DNA from: Geofilum rubicundum JCM 15548
Lineage (GTDB): Bacteria; Bacteroidota; Bacteroidia; Bacteroidales; Marinilabiliaceae
Length of the DNA stretch: 64,000 nucleotides
Direction: 5' to 3'
Assembly (NCBI RefSeq): GCF_000974365.1
Contig: NZ_BAZW01000002.1
Span: 1 to 64,000, forward strand
The notes beneath the pieces were generated by a model. It saw nothing but the letters and a program-made list of their open reading frames with translations. It ran no database searches and was not told the origin of the DNA. How positions within the stretch are numbered: the stretch's first letter is position 1; each line of letters starts with the position of its first letter. The position numbers and the translations under genes are program-made. Positions 1-11,538 of this stretch are shown here, piece after piece.

Positions 1-81
1 TAGAAGAAACAAAATTTAATTTGGTTGAATTTTTCTGTAAATTCGCGTCATTTTTATTGGTCATATTTTTATTGAACAACT

Positions 82-2484
82 ATGTGGGTTAGCGTTGCGC
101 GGACGATATTAAAGAACCGAATAGCCATATTAGTGCTTTTAGCTGTTGTCACAGCATTTATGGGATTTCAGTCACAGCGGATAGAGATGTCTTATCAATA
201 TGCACCTTTGCTGCCAGAGGACGATCCGGCTTTTTTGGACAATGAATACTTTGCCAAAGTCTTTGGCAATGAAGGTGAAGTGGTCGTATTGGGGGTTCAG
301 GACTCCCTTTTTTTTGGTGTAGGGCATGTGGACAGATGGCGGCAATTGAAGCAAGAGCTGGAGGCCATTCACGGTGTAAGCGAAGTTTTTTCTGTACTGG
401 ACGCCTATGATCTTCAACGAAATACGGCCCTTCGGAAATTTGAATTGCAGAAAATTTTTCCAGATCGCCATGCCCAGTCGGATCTGGACTCATTGCGTCA
501 GGTCTTCGAACGTTTGCCTGTTTATGAAGGGCTCCTGTATAACAAAAAGACCAAAGCCTATCTGATGGCGGTATTTTTGGTCCCTGAAGTTCTTCAGAGT
601 CCGGAACGCGTCCAGCTCATCGAAAATATTAAAGCGGCCGGCGCCCGTTACGAAAAGGGCAATGGTACCCCCCTGCACTATTCAGGCTTACCATTTATCC
701 GGGTTGAAACGGCTGAAATGGTTAAGCGGGAACTGAATATGTTCATTTTATTAACCCTGGGCATTACCGCTCTGGTTATTTTTCTGTTTTTCCGGTCCTT
801 TAAAGTCGTTTTGTTTTCGATGCTCATCGTTGGTATAGCTGTTGTTTGGGCACTCGGCAGTCAGGCCTTGCTGGGGTTCAAGGTGACCATTCTGACGGGC
901 ATGATACCCCCTTTGATTATTGTTATTGGTATTCCGAATTCGGTATTTATGTTGAACAAATACCATCAGGAGTTTCGCAAGCATGGCAACCGCATCAAAT
1001 CGCTACAGCGCATGATCCGAAAAATCGGGAATGCCACCTTTTTAACGAATCTGACCACCGCCAGTGGTTTTGCCACTTTTATTTTTACCAGTAGTCGCCT
1101 TTTGGTAGAATTTGGCATTGTCGCCGCCATTAATATTATGGTGGTGTTTGTTTTATCTCTTTTGCTCATCCCCATCATTTATAGTTTTTTAGGGGATCCG
1201 CAGGAGCGGCATACCAAACATCTGGACCGCAAATGGATGACCGGATTCGTTGATCAGTTACTGCAGGTATCGCTGTATCACCGAAAAGGGGTTTACCTGG
1301 TGTCGGCTTTGTTGCTTTTAGCCGGCGGATATGGCATTTCACGCATGCATACCACCGGGTACATGCTGGACGATGTGCCCCACGATCATGCCTTGTATGC
1401 GGACCTTATGTTTTTTGAAGATCACTTTGGCGGATTAATGCCTCTGGAAATTGTGATCGATACGCAAACGCCCCGGGGGGTTATGCAAACGGGAAATATG
1501 CAAAAGATGGATGTGCTGCAGCAGCGCCTGGACTCTTTTCCCGAATTTTCAAAACCTTTGTCTTTTCTGGAGGTCGTGAAATTTTCGAAACAGGCCTATT
1601 ATAACGGACATCCCAACTTCTATGATGTTCCCAATGCACGGGAGCGGAATTTCATCCTTTCCTATTTGCAGGGCGATGGTCAGGCAAGCATGGGGTTGGT
1701 GAATACTTTCATGGACTCTACCCGGCAAAAAGCCCGTATTAGTCTGCGCATGGCCGATATCGGAACTACACGAATGGGGGAGTTGGAGACCAAAGTCAAT
1801 GGTTTTATTGAGGAGGTTTTTCCAAAAGAAGATTATGACACCATGGTCACGGGCGCCAGTATAGTTTTTTTTAAAGGGACCAACTATTTGATTCGTAATT
1901 TATTCCTCAGTTTATCCCTGGCCATTGTTTTAATTGCCTCTTTTATGGCATGGATGTTTAGTTCAAAGCGCATGGTTATTGTTTCGCTACTCCCTAACCT
2001 GCTTCCTTTAATTACAACGGCGGCCCTTATGGGGTATTTTAACATTCCCATTAAACCGTCCACCATCCTTGTGTTCAGCATTGCCTTTGGTATTTCGGTG
2101 GATGATACCATTCACTTTTTGGCCAAGTATCGGCAAGAATTAAGTGAAACCAACTGGAACATAAGGGCGGCCGTTATTTTGGCCACCAAAGAAACCGGTT
2201 TAAGTATGGTTTACACCTCCATTATTTTGTTTTTTGGCTTCGGTGTTTTCAGTATGTCGGAATTCGGAGGGACGTTGGCACTGGGCTTGTTGGTGGCATT
2301 TACCCTCTTTGTGGCCTTGTTTGCCAATCTAATTTTATTACCTTCACTACTGCTTACCCTTGAAAGGATGATTACCAACCAATCGTTTAAGGAACCGGTA
2401 ATGGGCATTTATGAGGAAGGGGATGAAACAGATGTGGAGGACGACTGGCCTTTGAAGTCCGGTACCGAAAGTGAGCGGCAATAA
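82..2484 (+). CDS. MMPL/RND-superfamily (HAE3-like) inner-membrane exporter
   Basis: This 800-residue protein has the duplicated RND plan: a membrane helix near residues 13-33, a large periplasmic loop to about 213, a helix bundle to about 370, then the same arrangement repeated (helix near 404, loop to about 608, final bundle to about 770). The second bundle carries the motif SVDDTIHF near residue 671, typical of MMPL/sterol-sensing-like RND proteins. Such proteins use proton flow to move lipids or hydrophobic molecules across or out of the inner membrane. The substrate cannot be told from sequence. No periplasmic adaptor gene adjoins it, unlike the tripartite pump at 41.6-47.6 kb. The charged C-terminal tail is acidic. 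A prenyl diphosphate synthase follows after 32 bases on the same strand, so a link to isoprenoid lipids such as hopanoids or quinones is possible but only an inference. Confidence 0.85.
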   Translation: MWVSVARTILKNRIAILVLLAVVTAFMGFQSQRIEMSYQYAPLLPEDDPAFLDNEYFAKVFGNEGEVVVLGVQDSLFFGVGHVDRWRQLKQELEAIHGVSEVFSVLDAYDLQRNTALRKFELQKIFPDRHAQSDLDSLRQVFERLPVYEGLLYNKKTKAYLMAVFLVPEVLQSPERVQLIENIKAAGARYEKGNGTPLHYSGLPFIRVETAEMVKRELNMFILLTLGITALVIFLFFRSFKVVLFSMLIVGIAVVWALGSQALLGFKVTILTGMIPPLIIVIGIPNSVFMLNKYHQEFRKHGNRIKSLQRMIRKIGNATFLTNLTTASGFATFIFTSSRLLVEFGIVAAINIMVVFVLSLLLIPIIYSFLGDPQERHTKHLDRKWMTGFVDQLLQVSLYHRKGVYLVSALLLLAGGYGISRMHTTGYMLDDVPHDHALYADLMFFEDHFGGLMPLEIVIDTQTPRGVMQTGNMQKMDVLQQRLDSFPEFSKPLSFLEVVKFSKQAYYNGHPNFYDVPNARERNFILSYLQGDGQASMGLVNTFMDSTRQKARISLRMADIGTTRMGELETKVNGFIEEVFPKEDYDTMVTGASIVFFKGTNYLIRNLFLSLSLAIVLIASFMAWMFSSKRMVIVSLLPNLLPLITTAALMGYFNIPIKPSTILVFSIAFGISVDDTIHFLAKYRQELSETNWNIRAAVILATKETGLSMVYTSIILFFGFGVFSMSEFGGTLALGLLVAFTLFVALFANLILLPSLLLTLERMITNQSFKEPVMGIYEEGDETDVEDDWPLKSGTESERQ

Positions 2485-2516
2485 TATAAAAAGAAGTTTA
2501 ACATAGCCCCCTTATT

Positions 2517-3493
2517 ATGATGTTATTAGAAACGTATCGTGAAAGAATCGACCAGGCATTAATGTCCCTGGTGCAACAACGCGAGCCGGCCGGATTGTAT
2601 GAGCCCATTCGTTATGTTTTATCCCTGGGAGGTAAACGCATTCGACCAGCTCTGTGCCTGTTGGGTTGTAGCTTATACCATACAGAGAAAGTGTCTGACA
2701 GCTTATACCCGGCTCTGGGGCTGGAGGTCTTTCATAATTTCACACTTTTGCACGATGACATTATGGATGGTTCAGAGATGCGGCGCAATGCGCCCACCGT
2801 GCATAAAAAGTGGATGATAATACAGCCATTCTATCGGGAGATGCCATGATGATTCTGGCCTACCAGCTCATCAGTCGGACCCCCCAAAAAGCCCTGGGTC
2901 CCGTTTTGGAACTGTTTAGTCAGACAGGCCTGGAAGTCTGTGAGGGACAGCAGTACGATGTGCTGTATGAATCACGAAACGACATTACCGAGACCGATTA
3001 TATTGAAATGATACGACTTAAAACCGCCGTATTGCTTGGGGCGAGTTTAAAAACAGGTGCCATCATTGGGGGCGCTTCGCCAGAGGCAGCGCATCACCTC
3101 TATCAGTTTGGCATGGATGCCGGCATTTCGTTTCAGTTGCAGGACGATTGGCTGGATGTTTTTGGGGATGCCGCCACCTTTGGAAAAAACATTGGGGGAG
3201 ATATCGTTACCAATAAAAAAACCTTTCTTTTAATTAACGCCTTAAACAACCTTTCAGCCGCGGGAAAAAAGGAACTTCAGTTTTGGATCGATAAGAAGGA
3301 TTTTGATCGGGACGAAAAAGTTAAGGCCGTTCGTAACCTTTATGAGGATGCCAACGTTTCTATTAGTGCTAAAAAGCGTATGAATGAATTTCTTCAGAAA
3401 GCCTTGTTGCATTTAGAACAAGCTGGTGGATCTGCTGCCATTCAGGAGGAATTAAAAACCTTTGCCTACGGGTTAATGGAACGTTCCAGATAG
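2517..3493 (+). CDS. Polyprenyl (farnesyl/geranylgeranyl-type) diphosphate synthase, frameshifted
   Basis: This trans-prenyltransferase condenses isopentenyl diphosphate onto an allylic diphosphate. The first part (2517 to about 2812) has GGKRIRP near residues 38-44 and the first Asp-rich motif DDIMD at 80-84. The second part, in another frame to 3493, has the second motif DDWLD. The join is at about 2811-2813: the family has HKKWDDNTAILSGD, and the DNA reads aagtggatgat where tgggatgat is needed, so one G is missing. Restoring it gives about 325 residues, normal for the family. Read literally, the first frame ends at 2849 and a GTG at 2810 could start the second, but neither half would be an active enzyme. 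Chain length of the product cannot be decided. A sequencing error is more likely than true loss. Confidence 0.85.
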
Positions 3494-5425
<1,932 letters not shown>

Positions 5426-5485
5426 TTTAGCGATGAGCTGCCATATGTTTTGGGACGACTAAGAGATATGTTTTTGACCTTTTTA

Positions 5486-5521
5486 ATGTCCTTGCTACTG
5501 CAACCGCAGTTGCAAGGGCAT
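5486..5521 (+). terminator. Hairpin terminator after atpDC
   Basis: An imperfect inverted repeat pairs 5486-5495 with 5512-5521 (one wobble), then after a T-T mismatch 5497-5501 with 5506-5510, leaving the loop AACC. It is followed by ATTTGTTTC. This is the only strong structure between atpC and the next gene and probably ends the atpDC transcript. Confidence 0.6.
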
Positions 5522-5541
5522 ATTTGTTTCGTAAAATTTGA

Positions 5542-5549
5542 TACCTTTG
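5542..5549 (+). promoter_or_regulatory. Promoter -7 box for the polysaccharide cluster
   Basis: TACCTTTG matches TAnnTTTG and lies 31 bases before the ATG of the DUF4254 gene. A TTTG at 5523-5526 could be the -33 element, although the spacing of 15 is short of the usual 19-21. It probably drives the run of genes from 5580 to about 12636. Confidence 0.45.
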
Positions 5550-5579
5550 TTTGCCTTATAACTTTTAAATACAGATGCT

Positions 5580-6188
5580 ATGAGTTTTAGTCAACTTTGC
5601 AACACCATTTTTGATGCCACCACGGAGCACTATCATGAATTTGATAATGTTGATGCTACACCTGTGAATCCCTATAAGGAAGGATCCATTGAATTTTTAT
5701 TGTTCTCCAAAAACTGGATAGATGCCGTTCAGTGGCACCTCGAAGATATCATTCGTAATCCTGAAATCGACCCGGTGGAAGCGCTTAAAATCAAGCGTCG
5801 GATTGATCATTCCAATCAGGAAAGAACCGATCTGGTTGAGTTTATCGATGGCTATTTCATGGAGAAATACCAAGGGGTTGTACCCCAAAAGGAGGCCGGA
5901 TTAAATACCGAGACGCCTGCATGGGCCGTGGATCGCCTATCCATCCTGGCACTGAAAATTTATCACATGAAGCAGGAAACCCTGCGCAGCAATGCTTCAC
6001 CGGAGCACAAAGCCACCTGTCAGAAAAAACTGGACGTTTTACTGACGCAAAGGGTGGATTTGAGTGGTGCCATTGATGAATTGTTGGCCGACATTGAAGC
6101 AGGTCGCAAGTATATGAAGCTGTATAAGCAGATGAAAATGTACAATGATCCTGCTTTAAACCCCGTTTTATATAAAACCGGAAAGTGA
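5580..6188 (+). CDS. DUF4254 domain protein
   Basis: The 202-residue soluble, largely helical protein matches my knowledge of the DUF4254 family, which is common in Bacteroidota and often sits directly before a GT9 heptosyltransferase-like gene, as here. Segments such as IEFLLFSKNWIDAVQWHLED and the paired helices of charged residues (RRIDHSNQERTDLVEFID) are typical. There is no signal peptide or membrane segment. The stop codon overlaps the GTG start of the next gene by four bases (GTGA), which implies coupled expression. Its biochemical role is unknown. The constant partner suggests a part in LPS core or O-glycan assembly (inference). Confidence 0.8.
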   Translation: MSFSQLCNTIFDATTEHYHEFDNVDATPVNPYKEGSIEFLLFSKNWIDAVQWHLEDIIRNPEIDPVEALKIKRRIDHSNQERTDLVEFIDGYFMEKYQGVVPQKEAGLNTETPAWAVDRLSILALKIYHMKQETLRSNASPEHKATCQKKLDVLLTQRVDLSGAIDELLADIEAGRKYMKLYKQMKMYNDPALNPVLYKTGK

Positions 6189-7222
6189 GCAGAGTAAAGC
6201 GTATACTGGTTTTTAGGTTCAGTGCTCTGGGGGATGTGGCCATGACCATTCCTGTTTTGTGGTCTTTCACAAAGCAGTATCCGGACTATGAAATGGTCTT
6301 TGTTTCCCGACCTTTTGTTGGAAAGCTCTTTGAACCCTTAAGCAATGTCCGTTTTATTGGCGTTGATTTTAATGGTCGTTATAAAGGTTTTGGCGGATTG
6401 GTTCGGTTGTTCCTCGATTTGAGGAAGGAGGGACCGTTTGATTTTATGGTCGATTTGCATGGTGTTTTAAGAACGCAAGTGCTTAAAACGCTGTTTCGGT
6501 TGGCCGGCGTTTCCTCTTTTTCCATCGATAAAGGCCGGGCCCCTAAAAAAGCCCTTACCCGGAAAACCCATAAAATTTTTAGGCCGCTCGCAACTTCCTT
6601 CGATAATTACCGTCAGGTTTTTCTAGAGGCCGGATTAGACTTTCATTTGGGACCTTTCCCCGGACGGCAGTTATATGGCCTGGCTAAGGAGACAAAGACC
6701 TTTGAATGCATGAAGGGAGAAAGTGTTAAGGTGGGTTTTGCCCCCTTTGCCAAACATCCCTGGAAAATGTGGCCGGAAGAAAAGGCCCGTGTTTTGGTGG
6801 AAGAGATGGAAAAAAGAGGCTTCCGGATATTTCTGTTTGGCGGTCGGGGAGCTGAGCAGGAGCAGTTGGCCAAGTGGGCCCTTGGCAGAAGTCAGATTCA
6901 CAATTTGGCTGGTCAATACGGCATGGACGATGAATTGCGTTTGATGGGGCAGTTGGATGTCATGGTTTCCATGGATTCGGCCAATATGCATCTGGCCAGT
7001 CTGGTGGAAACCCCTGTGGTCAGCATTTGGGGTGCCACGCACCCCTATGCCGGATTTTATGGCTGGGGCCAGGATCCCGATTCAGCTGTTCAGACAGAAT
7101 TGGCCTGTCGTCCCTGTTCGGTTTTTGGCAACAAACCTTGTCACCGGGGCGATTTTGCCTGCATGCAGCGGATTTCGCCTGAAATGGTTATTCAAAAAAT
7201 TTCCCGTATCATCCAGGCATAG
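6185..7222 (+). CDS. GT9 glycosyltransferase (ADP-heptose:LPS heptosyltransferase-like)
   Basis: The 345-residue protein has the GT9 signature: an N-terminal LVFRFSALGDVAMTIPVL and a C-terminal nucleotide-binding half with FGGRGAEQEQLAKW, SMDSANMHLASLVETPVVSIWGATHP and a Cys-rich CRPCSVFGNKPC stretch. GT9 enzymes add heptose or related sugars to lipid A core on the cytoplasmic face of the inner membrane. The start is GTG at 6185, overlapping the DUF4254 stop. No membrane helix is present. The exact sugar cannot be predicted, since many Bacteroidota GT9 proteins act without a recognisable heptose pathway. Confidence 0.88.
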   Translation: MSRVKRILVFRFSALGDVAMTIPVLWSFTKQYPDYEMVFVSRPFVGKLFEPLSNVRFIGVDFNGRYKGFGGLVRLFLDLRKEGPFDFMVDLHGVLRTQVLKTLFRLAGVSSFSIDKGRAPKKALTRKTHKIFRPLATSFDNYRQVFLEAGLDFHLGPFPGRQLYGLAKETKTFECMKGESVKVGFAPFAKHPWKMWPEEKARVLVEEMEKRGFRIFLFGGRGAEQEQLAKWALGRSQIHNLAGQYGMDDELRLMGQLDVMVSMDSANMHLASLVETPVVSIWGATHPYAGFYGWGQDPDSAVQTELACRPCSVFGNKPCHRGDFACMQRISPEMVIQKISRIIQA

Positions 7223-7275
7223 TAAGGGGAAGCAAATTTTTAAAAGGCCGAATAATGGTCGGTAATTAATGGCAG

Positions 7276-8364
7276 ATGCGGATACTTTTTCTTAATTCAA
7301 TTGGGTCAAAAAAATGGGGAGGTGGCGAAAAGTGGATGCTCATGACGGCCTCGGGACTTAAAGCCAGAGGCCACGATGTCGTGATTGGCTGTGCCCCCCA
7401 TTCGTTGATCTGTCGCAATGCCAAAGCCAAAGATTTAGCGGTTGCTCCCATTTCCTTTAAAACCGATTTTGATGTGCCCGGATTCTTCAGGTTGTTGAGA
7501 TTTCTGAAGCAAAATCAGACGGAGATCGTGGTTTGCGGACAGAATAAAGACACCAAAATTGCGGCTGTGGCCGCTTGGTTGGCAGGCGAGGTATCGGTCA
7601 TTGCGCGACATGGATTGCAACTCATTCGTAAGAAATGGAAATACAAATTCATCTTTACCAAAATGATCCATGGGGTCATTACCAATTCGGGCTCGATTAA
7701 AAAAGAGTACGACAGTTATGCATGGTTTTCCCCCGATTTTGTGAAGGTGATTTTTAATGGCTATACACCGCCGGATCAGTTTAAGGCCTTTGATTTTCGA
7801 AAGCAATTCGACCTTACAGAGGATGCTGTTGTAATTGTCAGTACCGGTCGACTGGCCCGGCAAAAAGGCTATGAAGTGCTCATTGAGACAGCTGGTATGG
7901 CCAGAGATGCGAATAAAAACTGGGTGTTTTTTATTGCCGGAAAAGGCAAGCTGGAAAAGAAACTGAAAAGCCGGGTGGAAGTCGCTGGGCTGACGGAGCA
8001 GGTCCGCTTTCTGGGTTTCATTGAGGATGTGGTCCCCTACGTGAAGGGCGCCGATTTATTTGTGCTTCCTTCCTTTTATGAAGGGATGCCCAACTCGGTG
8101 ATGGAGGCCATGGGACTGGGTAAATGCTGTGTCGTAACGGCCGTCAACGGCAACAATGAATTAATACGAAATGAGGTAGATGGCCTATTGATCCGACCAG
8201 GAGATGCGGCCGCTTTATATGAAGGCCTGCAGCAGGTGACCAGTCAGCCGGATTTGGCTCATCAATTGTCTGTCAATGCCTTAAAACGAATGAGGGAAGA
8301 TTTTTCAGAAGAGAAAATGTTGGATGAGGTGGAAGTTTTTTTAAAATCTAAAATTGAAGGATAG
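7276..8364 (+). CDS. GT4 family glycosyltransferase
   Basis: This 362-residue GT-B enzyme has an N-terminal glycine-rich segment (SKKWGGGEKWMLMTASGL) and the C-terminal GT4 donor site: VSTGRLARQKGYEVLIE, then ADLFVLPSFYEGMPNSVMEAM, the E-x7-E motif that binds the nucleotide sugar. It probably transfers one sugar during LPS core or O-unit assembly at the inner membrane. It follows GT9 after 53 bases and overlaps the epimerase gene by 11 bases. Donor and acceptor are unknown. Confidence 0.88.
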   Translation: MRILFLNSIGSKKWGGGEKWMLMTASGLKARGHDVVIGCAPHSLICRNAKAKDLAVAPISFKTDFDVPGFFRLLRFLKQNQTEIVVCGQNKDTKIAAVAAWLAGEVSVIARHGLQLIRKKWKYKFIFTKMIHGVITNSGSIKKEYDSYAWFSPDFVKVIFNGYTPPDQFKAFDFRKQFDLTEDAVVIVSTGRLARQKGYEVLIETAGMARDANKNWVFFIAGKGKLEKKLKSRVEVAGLTEQVRFLGFIEDVVPYVKGADLFVLPSFYEGMPNSVMEAMGLGKCCVVTAVNGNNELIRNEVDGLLIRPGDAAALYEGLQQVTSQPDLAHQLSVNALKRMREDFSEEKMLDEVEVFLKSKIEG

Positions 8365-9370
8365 TTTGGAACCTGAACAAAAGTATAAGAAGATTTTAAT
8401 TACCGGTGTAGCCGGTTTTATCGGATACCACCTTTCCAGGTCGTTAATGGAAAACGGCTATGAAGTCTTTGGTATCGATTCCATGAATGGCTATTATTCA
8501 ACGCAAATCAAACACGATCGCATCGAACTGTTGAGGCGTTCGCCCAATTTTGGTTTTTCGGCTGTCAACATTTGCCAGCGAACCGATCTGGAAGGATTGT
8601 TTGCCGCCAATAAATTTGACATGGTCATTCATCTGGCCGCTCAGGCAGGCGTGCGTTACAGTCTGGATGCCCCGCATAAATACGCAGAAAGCAACCTGAT
8701 TGGTTTTGTTAATGTCATTGAAGCCTGTCGGCAACACGGCATTTCCAAATTTCTGTTTGCCTCTTCAAGCTCGGTTTATGGCAATCGCTCCGATGGACCC
8801 TTTTCCGAGAATGGCCCGACCGATGAGCCGGAATCCCTTTATGCCGCCACCAAAAAGGCCAATGAACTGATGGCCTACTCTTATGCCAAGCAATTTGGCA
8901 TGCAGACCATCGGTTTGCGTTTCTTTTCCGTCTATGGCCCCTGGGGCAGACCCGACATGGCCTACTTTTCCTTTACCAAGAAAATTCTCAAAGGGGAAAC
9001 CATTCCGGTTTTCAACAAGGGAGAAATGGTCCGTGATTTCACCTATATTGATGATATTGTGGCCGGTGTTCACCAGCTCATCGACCGTCTGGATCTCCTT
9101 CCCAGCTATAGGATTTATAACCTGGGCAACAACCATCCGGTCAAAATAATGGATTTCATTCAGGCGCTGGAGGCGGCCATCGGACAAAAAGCCCAAATCG
9201 ACTATTTGCCCATGCAGGCGGGGGACGTGATTTTCACCTGTGCCGACATTTCAGCTGCCCAGAGGGATTTTGGATATAATCCCGGGGTAGATCTTCAAGA
9301 AGGCTTAAATCAATTTATGATATGGTATAATGATTATTTTTTGGATGGCAGACTGACTTTTAGTTATTAA
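8354..9370 (+). CDS. NAD-dependent sugar-nucleotide epimerase (UDP-glucuronate 4-epimerase-like)
   Basis: The 338-residue extended SDR has the Rossmann motif GVAGFIGYHL, the active-site Ser-Tyr-Lys set (SSSSVYG, then YAATKKAN) and the pattern QAGVRYSLDAPHKYAESN, close to UDP-glucuronate 4-epimerases (CapI/LpsL type). It would make UDP-galacturonate or a related sugar for the adjacent transferases. No ATG precedes the Rossmann fold, so the start is a TTG at 8354 or 8366. The first overlaps the preceding gene by 11 bases. GalE-like or dehydratase activity is possible, but the AQAGVRYS segment favours the glucuronate group. Confidence 0.82.
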   Translation: MKDSLEPEQKYKKILITGVAGFIGYHLSRSLMENGYEVFGIDSMNGYYSTQIKHDRIELLRRSPNFGFSAVNICQRTDLEGLFAANKFDMVIHLAAQAGVRYSLDAPHKYAESNLIGFVNVIEACRQHGISKFLFASSSSVYGNRSDGPFSENGPTDEPESLYAATKKANELMAYSYAKQFGMQTIGLRFFSVYGPWGRPDMAYFSFTKKILKGETIPVFNKGEMVRDFTYIDDIVAGVHQLIDRLDLLPSYRIYNLGNNHPVKIMDFIQALEAAIGQKAQIDYLPMQAGDVIFTCADISAAQRDFGYNPGVDLQEGLNQFMIWYNDYFLDGRLTFSY

Positions 9371-9383
9371 AGAATTTAAAACG

Positions 9384-10328
9384 ATGGGTAAGAATAAGTT
9401 TGGTTACTACTTCAGGAATTATCTGCGCCTTTTGGCACCTCGCGGGGTTTTTCAAGGAGAATACCGACGTATTCTTAGTCAGGTACAGGAGGGTGATCAG
9501 GAGAACCTGCTTAAACGGGTCAATTATTATAATAAACTTCTGCCCGGTGCTGAATTAAATTTGGATGAATCCACACGTATAGGGGACTTTAGATACAGAC
9601 ATCAATTGAAAACTTATTTTTTTGATCTTATTAAGTATCTGCGGTACTTTCCCGAAAATTGTCGGTTTCAATATCGCTTTGGTGATATCACAGAAGTTCC
9701 CTCGGAACCTGCTTTTGTGAAGAGCCGGCCCGTTGGTAATGATAACCGAAATTCGGTTTTACTTAAATTGAATGAAGTAAGGCATTTTAATTTCGTAAAG
9801 GATCGAATACCCTTTGAGGAAAAGGAGAATAGGCTATTTGGCAGGGCCAAGGTTTTTAAATTGCAGCCACACAGGGAATTGTTTTTAGAAAAGTATTTTA
9901 ATCATCCACTGTGTGATATTGGTAAGATAAATGATGATGGAAGAAATCCGCAATGGCTCGTTTCAAAAGCTTCTATTCGTCAACATCTTAAATGCAAATT
10001 TATTTTGTGTTTGGAAGGTAATGATGTGGCCACAAATCTGAAGTGGGTTATGTCATCCAACTCTCTGGCAGTTATGCCAATTCCCAAATTTGAAACCTGG
10101 TTTATGGAAGGAGCCTTAATACCGGATTACCATTATGTGGCCATCGCGGATGACTTTTCTGATTTGGAGGAAAAGCTGAATTATTATATGGAGAATACGG
10201 ATCAGGCTTTGAAAATCATTGAGAATGCGCACAGGCATGTAACACCGTTTTTAGATAAAAAGCAGGAGGAAATAATTGCTTTATTTACAATTCAGCATTA
10301 TTTTAAAAGAACGATGCAAAGTTGCTAG
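9384..10328 (+). CDS. GT90 (CAP10/LpsA-type) glycosyltransferase
   Basis: The 314-residue protein resembles Glyco_transf_90 members that modify LPS: it contains FGDITEVPSEPAFVKSRPV, RNSVLLKLNEVRHF, then KFILCLEGNDVATNLKWVMSSNSLAV and a final PDYHYVAIADDFSDLEEKL segment. Several bacterial members transfer glucose or xylose to LPS. There is no signal peptide, so it probably works in the cytoplasm. It follows the epimerase by 13 bases. From about this gene to 14.6 kb the DNA is visibly more AT-rich than its neighbours. Confidence 0.8.
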   Translation: MGKNKFGYYFRNYLRLLAPRGVFQGEYRRILSQVQEGDQENLLKRVNYYNKLLPGAELNLDESTRIGDFRYRHQLKTYFFDLIKYLRYFPENCRFQYRFGDITEVPSEPAFVKSRPVGNDNRNSVLLKLNEVRHFNFVKDRIPFEEKENRLFGRAKVFKLQPHRELFLEKYFNHPLCDIGKINDDGRNPQWLVSKASIRQHLKCKFILCLEGNDVATNLKWVMSSNSLAVMPIPKFETWFMEGALIPDYHYVAIADDFSDLEEKLNYYMENTDQALKIIENAHRHVTPFLDKKQEEIIALFTIQHYFKRTMQSC

Positions 10329-10395
10329 ATGACGAATATCCATATGCATAAACTTGTGACCATCAACTGGGAGGTTGGCACAATTTAAAATTTGA

Positions 10396-11527
10396 ATGAG
10401 TATGAAAATAGGATTTGATGCTAAAAGGATATACACAACCGGACCGGGTTGGGCAACTACAGTAGAGATCTTGTTCGAATAATGAGTCAACACTATCCTG
10501 ATAATAAATATCTGCTGTACAATCCGAAGGAATCTAAAAACAACTTGTTTTTGAATTCTTTCGACAATGTGACCGAGAAGAGGCCTAAAAATAAACGGGA
10601 TACTTTCTTTTATAATTTGTGGCGTCAAAAAAATGTTTGTAAAGATCTACTGCATGATCAGGTTGATATCTTTCATGGATTAACAGGTGAAATTCCTCTT
10701 GGAATTCGAAAAACGGGCATCCCCGTTGTTGTAACCATTCATGATCTGATCTTTTTGCGCTTTCCCAAATTCTATTCATTTATTGATTATAAAATTCATA
10801 AGTATAAAGCCCAATATGCTGTTAACAATGCAGATATGGTCGTAGCGGTCAGCGAACAAACCAAACAGGATATCATTGATTTTTTCGGCATTGATGCTGA
10901 AAAATAAGGGTGGTCTATCAGGGATGTCAGGATGTTTTCAGAACGTCTTTTTCCATCCAGGAGCGGAAAAAATTGCTTGAGCGTTTTCGGTTGCCGGAAG
11001 CGTATATTTTAAATGTGGGAACAATAGAGCAACGAAAAAATGTCATGCTGGCTGTTAAGGCCATCAAAGAGGTCAATATTCACCTCGTTGTTGTCGGGGC
11101 TAAGACGGCTTATTATAACGATGTTAAGGCTTATATACAGAGCCACGGGCTGGAGAATAAGGTCACTTTTTTGACTGGGGTTTCGAGCAAGGAATTGGCT
11201 GCCCTTTATCAATCAGCGCAAATGTTTGTTTACCCTTCTCTTTTTGAGGGTTTTGGGATTCCTATCATAGAAGCACTTTATTCAGGAATACCCGTCATTA
11301 CTTCGAAAGGCGGATGTTTTAAAGAGGCCGGGGGGCCTGCTTCTGTCTATGTAGATCCCTCCAATGAAATCGAGCTAAAAGAGGCGATTGTCAATATTCT
11401 GGAAGACGAACAACTAAAACAGGATATGATAGTCCAGGGAAAACAGTATGTTGAAAGGTTTAATCCCCGTTACATCGCTGACAGCTTTGAAAAGATATAT
11501 TCTGAACTCAATAAGAACCTTTATTAA
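10396..11527 (+). CDS. GT4 family glycosyltransferase, two frameshifts
   Basis: Three frames make up one GT4 enzyme. The start (ATG at 10396 or, better, 10402) reads MKIGFDAKRIYTTG. After the GGG at 10446-10448 the frame must change to give LGNYSRDLVRIMSQ. A second change at about 10903-10907 is needed to pass from GIDAEK to IRVVYQGCQDVF, where gaaaaataagg needs one more A. The last part has LNVGTIEQRKNVMLAVKAI and the donor motif YPSLFEGFGIPIIEALYSG. The restored length is about 377 residues. It resembles mannosyltransferases of the WbaZ/RfaB group, though the sugar is not certain. Both breaks are single-base losses in homopolymers. It is followed by another GT4 after 11 bases. Confidence 0.82.
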
Positions 11528-11538
11528 CCAGCGCCACC

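Noticed and set aside
2810-3493. Separate gene starting at the GTG at 2810
   Set aside because: It continues the prenyl synthase exactly where the upstream frame leaves the family pattern, so it is the second half of a frameshifted gene.
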